Of a stretch of 64,000 bases of DNA, positions 12,101 through 20,503 are shown piece by piece. Made by a program: the position numbers and the translations under genes. The notes beneath the pieces are model-generated. The model worked only from the letters and a program-made list of their open reading frames with translations. It was not told the DNA's origin and ran no database searches. The stretch is taken from NCBI GenBank assembly GCA_026874595.1, contig CM049320.1, positions 43,782,714-43,846,713 of the forward strand, read 5' to 3'. The stretch comes from Sipunculus nudus. Taxonomy: Eukaryota > Annelida > Sipuncula > Golfingiida > Sipunculidae. Positions within the stretch are counted from its first letter, which is position 1; the number at the start of each line of letters is the position of its first letter.

Positions 12101-15100
12101 TTTGGCCAATAGACTTTGTGAGTAAATAACGGAGGCGCATATACACTCAACCAATGCTTACCGATGTACTCAAGCCCTGCGCGACTACCGGAATGAAGAT
12201 CAAAGCTATCCTTTAAAGCCTCACTGATCAAAGCTAAGCCAAGGACTACAAAGATCAGTGAGGCTGATTTCATCACACTTAAAATCTGTGGTCGGCTACT
12301 CAGTTATGGTCTGTTGTAACATTTTGTTTGTACAGGTTAATTTCCCGGCCTGGGCATTCTGATTAAAGCGAGGTCAACCCCAGCCGGTGTGACGGTGTTT
12401 TCGCACCTACTGCCTACACTCGGGTGCACTAATCAGTCAGCAATATGTATCACCCCTGAAGTGGCTACTTTAATTTAGAATCAATGAACCATTTTTATTT
12501 TGGATTATTTCTCATTGTTCAGATTTCAGATAAATGGTAAAAAGTTTAGGTTCTCCATTTTTATTTTGGATGAATGATTTTTTGGATAAATGGTGTTTTC
12601 GATGTTCTACTGTAATTAACAAACAGAACCCACCAATGTTCTAGATACAATATAATTAACAAACAGAACCCACCACTGTTCTAGATACGAGATAATTAAC
12701 AAACAGAACCCACCACTGTTCTAGATACAAGATAATTAACAAATAGAACCCACCACTGTTCTAGATACAAGATAATACAAGATAATTAACAAATAGAACC
12801 CACCACTGTTCTAGATACAAGATAATTAACAAACAGAACCCACCACTGTTCTAGATACAAGATAATTAACAACCACAACCCACCACTGTTCTAGATAATT
12901 AACAAGCAGAACAAGATCAATGCACCAGAATATAAGCCAATAAATACATATGGGCTAAATCAGTAAACCTCAAACGTCTGTCACTTGTTATATAAAATAT
13001 AGTAATATACCTATATCCAGCTGCCATATGGAATCTTTGCTGTATGTTTGTCTCTCTCCTTGGCCGCCTTGACCTCCGATCACGATAGCCTTAAACTCAT
13101 CCAGAAGACACATGCTGTGGCCCCATCTGGCACTTGGTCCTGGCCCTAAATGATTAATTCACATGACCATGATTAGACATATCAAGAAATAAGCTGACCT
13201 GTGGAACAGACCTGGTCCATGTTCCCGTCTCTCATAGAAGTATAGCTACAAAAAAGGTTTGAATAACTGTGGGAAATTCAACAGGCACTATTAACAATGG
13301 ACCCATGGGTTACAGTGTTCAGCCGAAATTGACCTTGCAGTTAAAAATCTAAAATAATATCAAACAGAGATAAAGTCTGATAAGAAGAGGTAATATAGGC
13401 TATAGTTGGCTGATAAGATTAAAGAAAATGTTGCAAATAACATTTTGTGATCTGACTATGTGTTTCTGACTAGAGTTGAAACTGAAGCATGTAAGTACTT
13501 TGTGAATACTATTAACATGATCATTGGTTGGCTTTTTGATAAGCTGTTGCCAGTTCAGCAGTTCACACATTTGTCCAATTAGATCCTATATTTTTTTATT
13601 TTACCAAAATTTTTTTTTTCTATTTTATTAAATAAACAATTGCAATAAAGTTCCCATTCCACAGGAGGAAGGACTTGATGGTTGGTGGATGGGACAATGA
13701 TGGGAGTTATGCAGTTGCAATAAACTACTGTAGACTCAGATAATATTGTGGGCTTAAAATTTTGTGGTTTTTGTACAACACGCAAATTGTGGGGTATTTG
13801 AATGAATGAATGGAAACAATGAAAACTTTGGAAAATCATGGTTATTAATATCTCCATATGTGCAAGGACGATACATCAACACAAAAACCTACACTTGATG
13901 GAAGGAAAAATGTAATGAGACAATACACATGAAGGTTTCTAATGTAATGAGACAATACACATGAAGGTTTCTAATGTAATGAGACAATACACATGAAGGT
14001 TTCTAATGTAATGAGACAATACACATGAAGGTTTGCAACTTTTTTTAATCATGGCGGTACCAGGTAGTCACATGGGGATGGGGTGGTAACACAAGAGACA
14101 AGGTTAGTTTTGCATTCAGTGTGTCAACTATTGGGAGATTAAAAATTAGAAACTGGCTTGATGGGTGGACCAGACAGGAATTTTAACTCATCTCATATTA
14201 GAGGGGCATAATTTGGATATTAGTAATATTCTGTAACACTCACTTGCGCTTACATTTATCCACAACTATTATATTGGCAATATATGATAGTACTGACTGT
14301 TATATAAATGGCTCACTTTAACCACACTCTACAGTGGGCAATATTTGGAAGAAGTGCTCTTTACATTAGCATCCCGAGGTAATGAAACAATGCCTACAGG
14401 CCTAATGCGAACCTGTGCAGTGATTTATACACCAGGTATAATGCTTCAATGCTGGGCCATAACTTTTCAAGAAGGCTTACTGGTACGCCTTGTATACCAC
14501 GAAGGCATCAGAGGTGTATACATATTTCCAAATTCCGGCTGATATCCCCTTTTGAGAAATAAGTAGGGACATACACTGTTAAAAAAATTATTGTGGGTGG
14601 CACCACCAGTCTTGTATACAACTATTAAAGCTTTACAATATGTATAAATATGCCCAATTTCAAGATGATATATCAAATAACTCCGGAGAAATAAGCAGGC
14701 ACATACACTGTGCAAAAGTCATTGAAGGTGGCGACACCTATCTTGTGAACGAGAAAGCCACAAAAAAGCATAGACAGGTCAAAATATTTTGTCAATACAT
14801 CAAACTTCTCTTGAGTTTAATGCACTGGGCTGACCAGGCTAAGGTAAGAAAGGCAGTTGCCCGAAGTGAACTGTGACAAAATGCTGGCTCAAGGTACTGC
14901 ACTGAGTGAACTCTTGACCTGCATCTAGCTAGGCAGAGTGAACTTTTGACCTGTACTTGGCTGCACTGAGTGAACTTGTGACCTGTTGCATAATCTGACA
15001 CAATTGGCAGTTTGCCAAAGCTATAAATAGATCGAGACTGACCTTAGTTGCCAAATCTGATACAGTGGGCAGCCTGCCAAAGCTATAAATAGAATGCAGC

Positions 15101-18100
15101 TACTGAGTGAACTCTTGACCTATACCTGGCTGCACTGGGTGATCTCTTGACCTGTTGTCTAATCTGATACAGTTGCCAGTCTGCCAAAGCTATAAATAGA
15201 GCCAGGCTGACCTCTGGCATGTTGCCAAATCTGAAATAGTCGGCAGTCTGCCAAGCTATTTAACTTGTAATCTAAATGTCCAGTGGCATGATGTAACAGA
15301 TGCTGATTAACTGGTGCCAGGCTAGATGTAACTGATTCACACAGCTAACAACTATGGTAAAATGACTCTATTCAATCTCAATAATTCAGCCAAAAATCAT
15401 TCATGTGGAACCATTAAAGACAATTATTATAAGAATTATTCTTGTAAAATATTAAACAGATTGGCTTCAGTGGTGTCAGTCATAAAACATTATGCAGGTT
15501 TATAACTCATATACGAAGATACAGCAAACTGGCTGAGTTCAGCTTGCTGTAACTTAGCCAAAAAGCACTGAAAATAAAACCATTTGAACAAACTTGAATT
15601 ATCAACATCAGAGGATAATTAATGTGTGAGATTTAATAATTTGGCCCAGTGGTTTCTGAGAAGATTTTTTGTTTTAGCCACTGAGCTAAAATGGACAGTT
15701 ATGGCTTATGACTAAATTCAGCTTCCCATAACTCAGCCAAAAGTCAATAAACAGAGACCATTTGAACAAATTTCAGAAAGCACTACCCTAGGATTGTTTT
15801 TGTGCCATATTAAAAAATTTGGCCATATGGTTTCAGAGAAAAAATTCTTTGTACCCTCAGTATGATACAGGCACTGATCCCCCCGTACAAAAAGGCCGAT
15901 TCAGGTGGCGCCACCAATACTTCAATTTCAGATATGACTCATGTGGCCAACACTAGCATAAAACTTGGTGATAATAGCTCCAGGAGTTTCTGAGATCAAA
16001 ATTAATATTATTTAAGTATGCTTTTTTGGACAGATGACAAAGTTCAAATTCCTGTAACTCAGCCAAAAATCACTGAACGGGAACCATTCGAACAAACTTG
16101 AGAGAGCTTGTTTCTGGGATTATTTTTCTAAAATATTGGACAATTTGGCTTGATGGTTTTGGAGAAAAAGATTTTTAAAGGTTTTTAAGCTTTTTCCCTA
16201 TAAAATCTCAGCCAAAAAATAAACAAAATCGGATAGAGTTTTTTAGATGACTGATTTTTTGGATTAAGTTTGGTGATGCTAGCTCTTGCCATTTTCAAGA
16301 TAGTATGGGTTATCGCACAGACAAGGCACGACGCAATGATGGACGACACAACACCATCGCATAAGTTCACAGGTTGGCTAAAAATGAGTTTACATGGCAC
16401 TTGTTTTTTAAGCCAATAGAGAGCCTAAGTTTAATTTAATCTCTATGGAAAGAAGATAGAAAAGACCGGTTCCAAAAACAGCCGTGCCTCGGTAACTGTG
16501 GTCACAAACATGGGAACCTATCCTGTTCTTGTCATGTAAAAACTACCGCTTTGCGCGATAAAAATGTGGTATTGTTCATGAATATTTCACCTGAAATGTT
16601 GAAGAGGATATTTCGGGATATGTTTTCAGTTGAAAAAATTTTGATATTGTTTTATTGTAAACATTTTGGAGGGCCATGTTTGTGCGATAATTGGGGAAAT
16701 AATGGAATTGACAACAGAATATTTTTAATAAAGTATTTTTTTTAAAGTAATTTACAGGAAAAGAAATTCAGTACCTTTATTATATGCATCAATGGCAATC
16801 ATAATATTGTATTAAACAATGTTTGTAACTTTAATCAAAATTCAGGCAGTGATTAAAACTACATATATAGATGAAGTCAGCCACCAGCTGATGTCAAGAA
16901 ATTTTCTGACCATGTCATTCTTTTATCGTTGGAATTGTGAATATGTGGATTACCTTGATCCATATAAACCACGAAAATAAATTATAAATTGCATATTTAT
17001 ATATCCATAAATGATAATCTGTCTCAATTATATTCAAATTATGCATACTGATGGGCTTAATTATATTTTAATTTGTTAAAATTATTTAAAAGGAAACTAG
17101 GTCTGGTCAGACAATGGTCCTCAGAGGACCCTGCATTTCTGGTAGTGCTGGACTAGTTTATATATGGGTAAAAAGTTTAGTTTATAGTTTAAAAATATGA
17201 CAAACCAAAACAGGTTTTTATCAATATGCATGAAGGAAAAAAAATTGTACTGGTTCAAATAAAATTAAAGAAGTGTTTGAAATAATGAATGCAATACAAA
17301 ATCACCTTCTGTACTCTGGCGCCCACATGAATACTATTATTACCATGTGAATACTACTATTATTATCATGTTAATACTATCATATTCATGTGAGCATGGA
17401 TATTATACCAGCCATGGACCGTGTCCTTCCCATTGCCTGCACTCAACTGACAAAATGGATGACTGTTCTGCTCTGAGCACAGACTCAGATCAGATCACAA
17501 TAGCTTTGCCTTTTCAAAAATTTAAAAGACAAATCTGTTTGGACAATGTATATATGCTCTTTAAAATGTGGAATTTCAAATGGTAAAATGTTATGCACCC
17601 ATAGCACTCAGAAGGCAAAATGGAAGGCCTGACTGAAGTTTACTATTTCAGTCTTTTGATATCACTTGTCTGAGGACGTGATGCCTGAACAAAAGTAGGG
17701 TGAAACAAATAACATGAGGTAATAATTTGTATAACCATACTTGTTACCTGTTCCTAAAGCTTTGACAGAAGACATGGTTGCTGTTACACTTGTGGCTGGA
17801 GTGTTTTCTTTTGCCGTAACTGGAGCTGTTACTTCAATTTTCTCTTTGGCTTCTTCTTTGGCTGTTTCCTCCTTCAGTACACTTGGAGATGACGTGTTCA
17901 GCATGTCTTTAAGGGTGCGTGCTCTTGTAGGGGGTTTTCGCTTGCGGCCACTGTTTCCGTCTGGTGTTCGCTCTGTGCCCATGCGGGCCCTCTTGGTGCC
18001 TCTTTTTGATGCCTTGACATCAGTTGTGGGTGTGGTCATCCCAGGCTAAATACAACAAATACATTTCACAGACAATCAAGCTGTCTTTACATTGTGACCC

Positions 18101-18609
18101 AGTTAAAGGTCCCCAAAAGATTTCCTAAGGAACTTGAATAGTTGTTTCTAGACTAAATGGTCATCATGCATGCCCCTATTAACAGGGTAACCTGACAAAC
18201 TGACAGCTGGATGATGGACAAAGGACCATCACTGACTGATAGTCATCTGAGCTAAATATACCAGGCTAAAAGGTACCTGGGCAGTATCTACAGGCATCAA
18301 CAGGTATGTGATTTTACACAGATAAACTACTTAATACAAGAAACCTGACCAGCATCATTTTAAGGTAAGTGTGGCATATCTACCAATTGCTAGTACCATT
18401 GTACCAACAACTGCACAAGGTCATTCTCATCTGCTTGGACAATAAAACAAGAAGCAAGGATCCTTTTTCACAATATAAAAAGAAGAAATAAACAACCAAT
18501 AACACAACGGCTCAGAGAAGTAACAACACACCCAGTAATTTACCTCAGATGGCGTCCCTTTGGTTGCATCCTTTGTAGGTGTTTGTAGCGTCTTCATAAT
18601 TACCACCCC
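3916..18609 (-). CDS. Kelch-repeat beta-propeller protein gene (six exons seen, 3' part outside the window)
   Basis: Exons on the minus strand are 18544-18609 (ATG at 18597), 17748-18045, 13011-13145, 11428-11615, 10434-10630 and 3916-4007. Every junction has AG/GT borders and the phases (0, 1, 1, 0, 2) agree, giving about 321 codons without a stop. Residues 1-117 are low-complexity, rich in Lys, Arg, Thr and Pro, with basic clusters ([15 protein letters not shown]) that could act in nuclear or polyanion binding. From about residue 118, kelch signatures repeat: [49 protein letters not shown] and LVMFGGW, with regularly placed aromatic residues. Kelch blades form beta-propellers that bind proteins. 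About five blades are seen, and the rest should lie left of position 1. I cannot name the orthologue; Rab9-effector-like or HCF-like kelch proteins are comparable in blade style only. The introns hold satellites and A, B and C elements. Confidence 0.88.
4330..4617 (-). repeat. Decayed tRNA-derived SINE-like repeat
   Basis: Read on the minus strand, the left part looks like a decayed tRNA head. GGGTGGTTTACAGATAGCAC stands near the box A position, and AGATCACGAGTACAGATCTC about 30 nt on near the box B position. A non-tRNA body follows. A 94-codon ORF spans it, but it has no protein-like features. Both promoter boxes have drifted from consensus, so the call rests on layout. Confidence 0.45.
4889..7319 (+). 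mobile_element. Family A element, copy A3, with a nested B element
   Basis: The left end is CAAGTGACCCATAGGTCA (palindrome with one mismatch) followed by GCTGAGCTGA. The right end is TCAGCTGAGC (7306-7315) plus TAAAA. Inside are three or four modules of about 330 bp. Each carries GATGGCGCCACC or a variant, CATGATCAATATCCATGC, a G-run (CTGGGGGG), and GTTACGATTTGTGCCCTG. A family-B element occupies 5385-6193. Near the right end a block of about 75 bp (7085-7175) is duplicated at 7180-7255. Confidence 0.75.
5385..6193 (+). mobile_element. Family B element, copy B1, inside A3
   Basis: The left end is the hairpin GTGTCGGAACGACAC (5-bp stem, 5-nt loop), followed by GAATGCCCCCGCC. The right end is ACGGAGATGGGTAAAAC, the hairpin TGCCCCGGCCACTTTGTGG and its CGGGGCA arm, then TAAAAA (6154-6193). 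The body is about three copies of the roughly 180-bp B module. The A module has an uninterrupted A-rich stretch at this point in its other copies, so those copies serve as empty sites. Confidence 0.75.
7426..8838. mobile_element. 1.4-kb element with 25-bp terminal inverted repeats
   Basis: The left end, CTGTAAAATCTCCACTTAAA plus ACCGC (7426-7450), is matched by the right end read in reverse, CTGTAAAAATCTCCACTTAA plus AACCGC (8813-8838); they differ by one A. AAACCGCAC or close variants recur at about 7446, 7463 and 7535, as expected of subterminal transposase-binding repeats. No transposase is found; the 63-64-codon ORFs inside resemble nothing known to me. It looks like a non-autonomous DNA transposon. 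I see no clear target-site duplication, so the superfamily is open. Confidence 0.65.
8879..8962. repeat. (TA)n microsatellite
   Basis: Almost pure AT dinucleotide over about 84 bp, with two G or C interruptions. It directly abuts a tRNA-like unit. The IYIYIY reading frames across it are artefacts. Confidence 0.95.
8963..9097 (-). repeat. tRNA-like unit with inverted ends between two (TA)n arrays
   Basis: On the minus strand, TAGCAAAGCGG (9040-9050) fits the RNA polymerase III box A, and GGGTTCGAACCC (8997-9008) fits box B; they are about 32 nt apart. The ends GTAACGGG (8963-8970) and CCGGTTAC (9090-9097) are near-complementary. This is probably a short tRNA-derived mobile unit, not a functional tRNA: there is no clean acceptor stem or anticodon arm. 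Confidence 0.6.
9103..9170. repeat. (TA)n microsatellite
   Basis: Pure TA over about 68 bp on the other side of the tRNA-like unit, preceded by a short CA run. Confidence 0.95.
9240..9390 (-). repeat. SINE-like repeat, copy 1
   Basis: On the minus strand it reads GGCTCTCTCAGCTGGTACCC, then GGGTTGATTCCAAGCATGGC, then GTGGGTTGTTGTAGCCCGTC. The same order of blocks is found at 50430-50575. The first part has box-B-like text (GGTTGATTCC). The two copies define a dispersed, probably tRNA-derived SINE. Confidence 0.55.
9391..10433. other. Intron 5 sequence, no gene seen
   Basis: AT-rich single-copy-looking sequence between the SINE copy and kelch exon 5. I see no ORF with coding character, no RNA gene and no tandem repeat. 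Confidence 0.5.
10434..10630 (-). CDS. Kelch gene exon 5
   Basis: The acceptor is TTGCTTTCAG|GCAGAAG and the donor GCTCAGG|GTAAGT. It encodes 65 codons plus two bases. The blade reads [20 protein letters not shown] with the double glycine next. It continues with a Pro/Cys-rich loop ([16 protein letters not shown]), a tryptophan strand (EGWYSPI) and the PRSG that opens the next blade. Phase 0 in and phase 2 out match exons 4 and 6. Confidence 0.88.
10727..10978. repeat. 84-bp minisatellite, three copies
   Basis: Three near-identical units start at 10727, 10811 and 10895 (period exactly 84), each beginning CAGTTATACACGTCCTAG. They lie in the kelch intron between exons 4 and 5. The 61-codon plus-strand ORF across them simply reads the repeat. 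Confidence 0.92.
11428..11615 (-). CDS. Kelch gene exon 4
   Basis: The acceptor is TTCATTTTAG|AGACAAG and the donor GTTGTTCAG|GTCAGG. Its 62 codons, plus the two bases completing the Glu codon split with exon 3, contain [12 protein letters not shown] (the W strand of one blade), then [32 protein letters not shown] and EWKWQVVQ. That is one complete kelch blade and the borders of its neighbours. Confidence 0.88.
12162..12273 (-). CDS. Candidate signal-peptide exon nested in a kelch intron
   Basis: From ATG at 12273 the minus strand reads [20 protein letters not shown], a short basic start followed by a hydrophobic core and small residues. This looks like a secretory signal peptide. It continues for 17 polar residues to a strong donor, TACATCG|GTAAGC. 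The following exon is not identified. A perfect 13-bp inverted repeat (AGCCTCACTGATC) lies within the coding part. It could be the first exon of a small secreted protein on the same strand as the kelch gene, or a chance ORF. The sequence upstream (12300-12460) is richer in C and G than its surroundings. Confidence 0.35.
12613..12905. repeat. 40-bp minisatellite, about seven copies
   Basis: Units begin TAATTAACAAACAGAACCC with period 40 (12613, 12653 and so on). One unit carries an extra partial duplication (ATACAAGATAATACAAG, about 12765-12785). It is intronic in the kelch gene. Confidence 0.92.
13011..13145 (-). CDS. Kelch gene exon 3
   Basis: The acceptor is CATTTAG|GGCCAGG and the donor GGATATAG|GTATAT. 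It encodes [24 protein letters not shown] and KDSIWQLDI, the first recognisable kelch blade, ending one base into a Glu codon. Phases in and out match exons 2 and 4. Confidence 0.88.
13295..13420 (+). repeat. Family A left-end fragment
   Basis: ACAATGGACCCATGGGTTAC and GTTCAGCCGA are a degraded copy of the family A left palindrome and subterminal motif. No right end follows before unrelated sequence begins. Confidence 0.5.
13909..14036. repeat. 32-bp minisatellite, four copies
   Basis: Period 32, each unit containing GTAATGAGACAATACACATG. The last unit is degraded at its end. It lies in the kelch intron between exons 2 and 3. Confidence 0.92.
14390..16383 (+). mobile_element. Family C element, copy C1
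   Basis: The left end has GCCTACAGGCCT followed by GCGAACCTGTG (14407-14417). The right end has a GACGACAC-type tract, CACAGGTTGGC (16368-16378, one mismatch to the complement) and TAAAAAT. Inside are a perfect GGTGGCGCCACC (about 15906) and repeated text such as AACTCAGCCAAAAATCACTG. The 14840-15250 part is a looser repeat of phrases like GAGTGAACTCTTGACCTG. There is no protein-coding gene. Confidence 0.7.
16384..17747. other. Kelch intron 2, no further gene seen
   Basis: AT-rich sequence with no convincing exon. A short perfect hairpin, GGTCCTCAGAGGACC, stands at about 17115-17129 and could mark another repeat family. The plus-strand ORFs at 16551 and 17347 lack splice sites and protein-like composition. 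Confidence 0.5.
17748..18045 (-). CDS. Kelch gene exon 2 (disordered basic region)
   Basis: The acceptor is TGTATTTAG|CCTGGG and the donor GGAACAG|GTAACA. Its 99 codons plus one base encode a low-complexity region. It contains [25 protein letters not shown], then [13 protein letters not shown] and an acidic/lysine stretch [15 protein letters not shown], ending in a Thr/Ala/Val-rich linker. It joins in phase 0 to exon 1 and in phase 1 to exon 3. The composition suggests an unstructured tail, possibly nuclear. An opposing plus-strand ORF is its shadow. Confidence 0.8.
18544..18609 (-). CDS. Kelch gene exon with the start codon
   Basis: ATG at 18597 begins [18 protein letters not shown], followed by the donor CATCTGAG|GTAAAT in phase 0. 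Upstream, TTTTTATCGGCAG|GGGG is a good acceptor, so this exon probably carries 12 nt of 5' leader and an earlier non-coding exon exists. The exon edge and its intron are the source of the 122-bp satellite at 20504-23113. Confidence 0.7.
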
Positions 18610-18741
18610 CTGCCGATAAAAATTAACTCAAGGAACTTAACAAGAATGCCTTTAATAAGTTTAATGAAGAACCAATGATGTCATTTTATTAAAACATGAG
18701 AACCATGTAGCGTCTTCATAATTACCACCACCTGACCATAA
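18586..18741. repeat. First 1.25 units of the 122-bp satellite, overlapping the kelch start exon
   Basis: GTAGCGTCTTCATAATTACC occurs at 18586, where it is the exon with its ATG, and again at about 18707. The intervening text matches the satellite monomer. The second unit is cut by the A2 element at 18741 and resumes at 20504. Confidence 0.85.
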
Positions 18742-20503
18742 ACAAGGGACCTATGGGTCACAGCACTCAGCTGAAGTTTTTGCAAAGGCAAAATATGCAA
18801 AATATTCTATTGTAATGAGAAGCTAAGAGGAAAGGGGCCCTCCTACTTGGTAAGAGTAAAGTTCTAAATATATGATTGCAAAACTAATACTCTGACAAGA
18901 CTGTCGTGAAGTAAAACAGTAAAAGTTTTGAGATACTGTGATGCATATGACAAATTTACAGATGGACAGGCAAGTGGACAGAATGGACTGATACCTTTAT
19001 TTCAGTTCACTCTCAAGAGAATAATGCATTTAAGTTTATATTAAAGCCTATTTTTTTTAGCATATCCACATTTTTCATTAATAGTTTTTATCAGATTCAT
19101 TTTTTTATTTACATGTAAAAAATATCTGAAAATATAAGTTAAAATATCAGAGTTCTAGGTTGCAATCATTATTTATCCAGAGTGTAGCTCATATAGAGTC
19201 ATATTATGCATACACATATATTTCATTATTTTTTAATCACAAATGTTGAAACTGAATTTAAAAGAAAATAATGTCACAACATGGCATCTTCAAGATTATT
19301 CCTTGAATCACTATTAAAAAATTTTGTATATTGGGTTTCTTAAGAACATGCTTAATTTTATTCGCCGAAAAAAAAATTAGTAAATTTGATAAAATAAAAA
19401 CCTCTTTTCAAATAGAGTATACACACTGTTGGTTGAATGAGGGACAAACAATATCATTATGCTAATAACTATCTCAGCTATAATTTATTATTGGAATTAA
19501 TAGTCAATTTCGCATCTGGTGAAGTTTTTACTCTTCTGAAGTAAGGAATTCCTGATGAACATCCACACTTGCATAGCAATACACCACATTGTGGACACAA
19601 TTAAATGTGCACTTTAAACATTGTAACCCTGGTGGTACAATACAAAATCTTAAATGTAGCATAGCCTAGAATAAGAATGAATCAAGTACAGAAAATTTTA
19701 ACATTCATCTAGTTTATGAACCATCGGGTGGGGGGGGGGGGATGCAGGGCAGAGGGGAAGCCTGCTTGTAGTAGCCAAGCTGAACCAAGGCAAGCTACCT
19801 GGAGTGGGTGTATAAAAACTTGAATAAAAGCTACTCTTTTCAATCAATTCCTTTGGAATTTTTAGTTTTTAAAAGATTAAATCCCTTATGTATACCTGCT
19901 GTGAAAATTAAATCAACAGTGCTTACAGAGAATAAACGTGCCATTGCCAAAGTTGGAAAAAAATTAAAGGTATTGATTTTTTATTTATGCTAATAACTTT
20001 AAAAAAATTACAAAATTCAGATCTTATTTCGGGTAAACAATTTAATCTTGATTAAATAAAGTTATATCCCTGAAAAAAAGTCTCCAGCTTCAGCAATTTT
20101 CATGTTAAGGGAATTAATATATTTCCTGATTTTTTAAAAATCTCATTTTGTTTTGGGCAATAACTTCAAAACAAAACAATAATTTTTGGTATGTTTATAG
20201 AAAATGTATGGAAGAATATGCATACTAAATATGATCAAAAACAGATCAGTGGTATTGATATTAGGCAGCCTTGAAGTGTAACAATGGCTTTTTTATGGAA
20301 AACGGAGGTTTTTCCTTAATATCTCATAGGAACAAAGGCGTAGTCACCCCATTTTCATTATGGTAGGAGATTTTTGGGACATCTAACAGTATGTAAAATT
20401 TTGGATTCGTAGGTCCAAAAGTTTCAAAACGTGCCCTGTTAACGGACCGAAGGACAAAGGACCACGACTATAGCTGAGATGACATATAGTCAGCTGAGCT
20501 AAA
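18741..20503 (+). mobile_element. Family A element, copy A2, inserted in the satellite
   Basis: The left end is ACAAGGGACCTATGGGTCAC then ACTCAGCTGA (18765-18774). The right end is a GGACCGAAGGACAAAGGACC tract, TCAGCTGAGC (20489-20498) and TAAAAA. Satellite sequence flanks it on both sides, so neighbouring monomers (GATAAAATATAACTCAAGG) give the empty site. The element replaced nothing large, sits in an A/T run and leaves no obvious target duplication. Its first 950 bp match A7 (61013-62002) closely. Confidence 0.8.

Noticed and set aside
17741-18049. 102-codon plus-strand ORF
   Set aside because: It is antisense to kelch exon 2, which has matching splice sites and phases on the minus strand.
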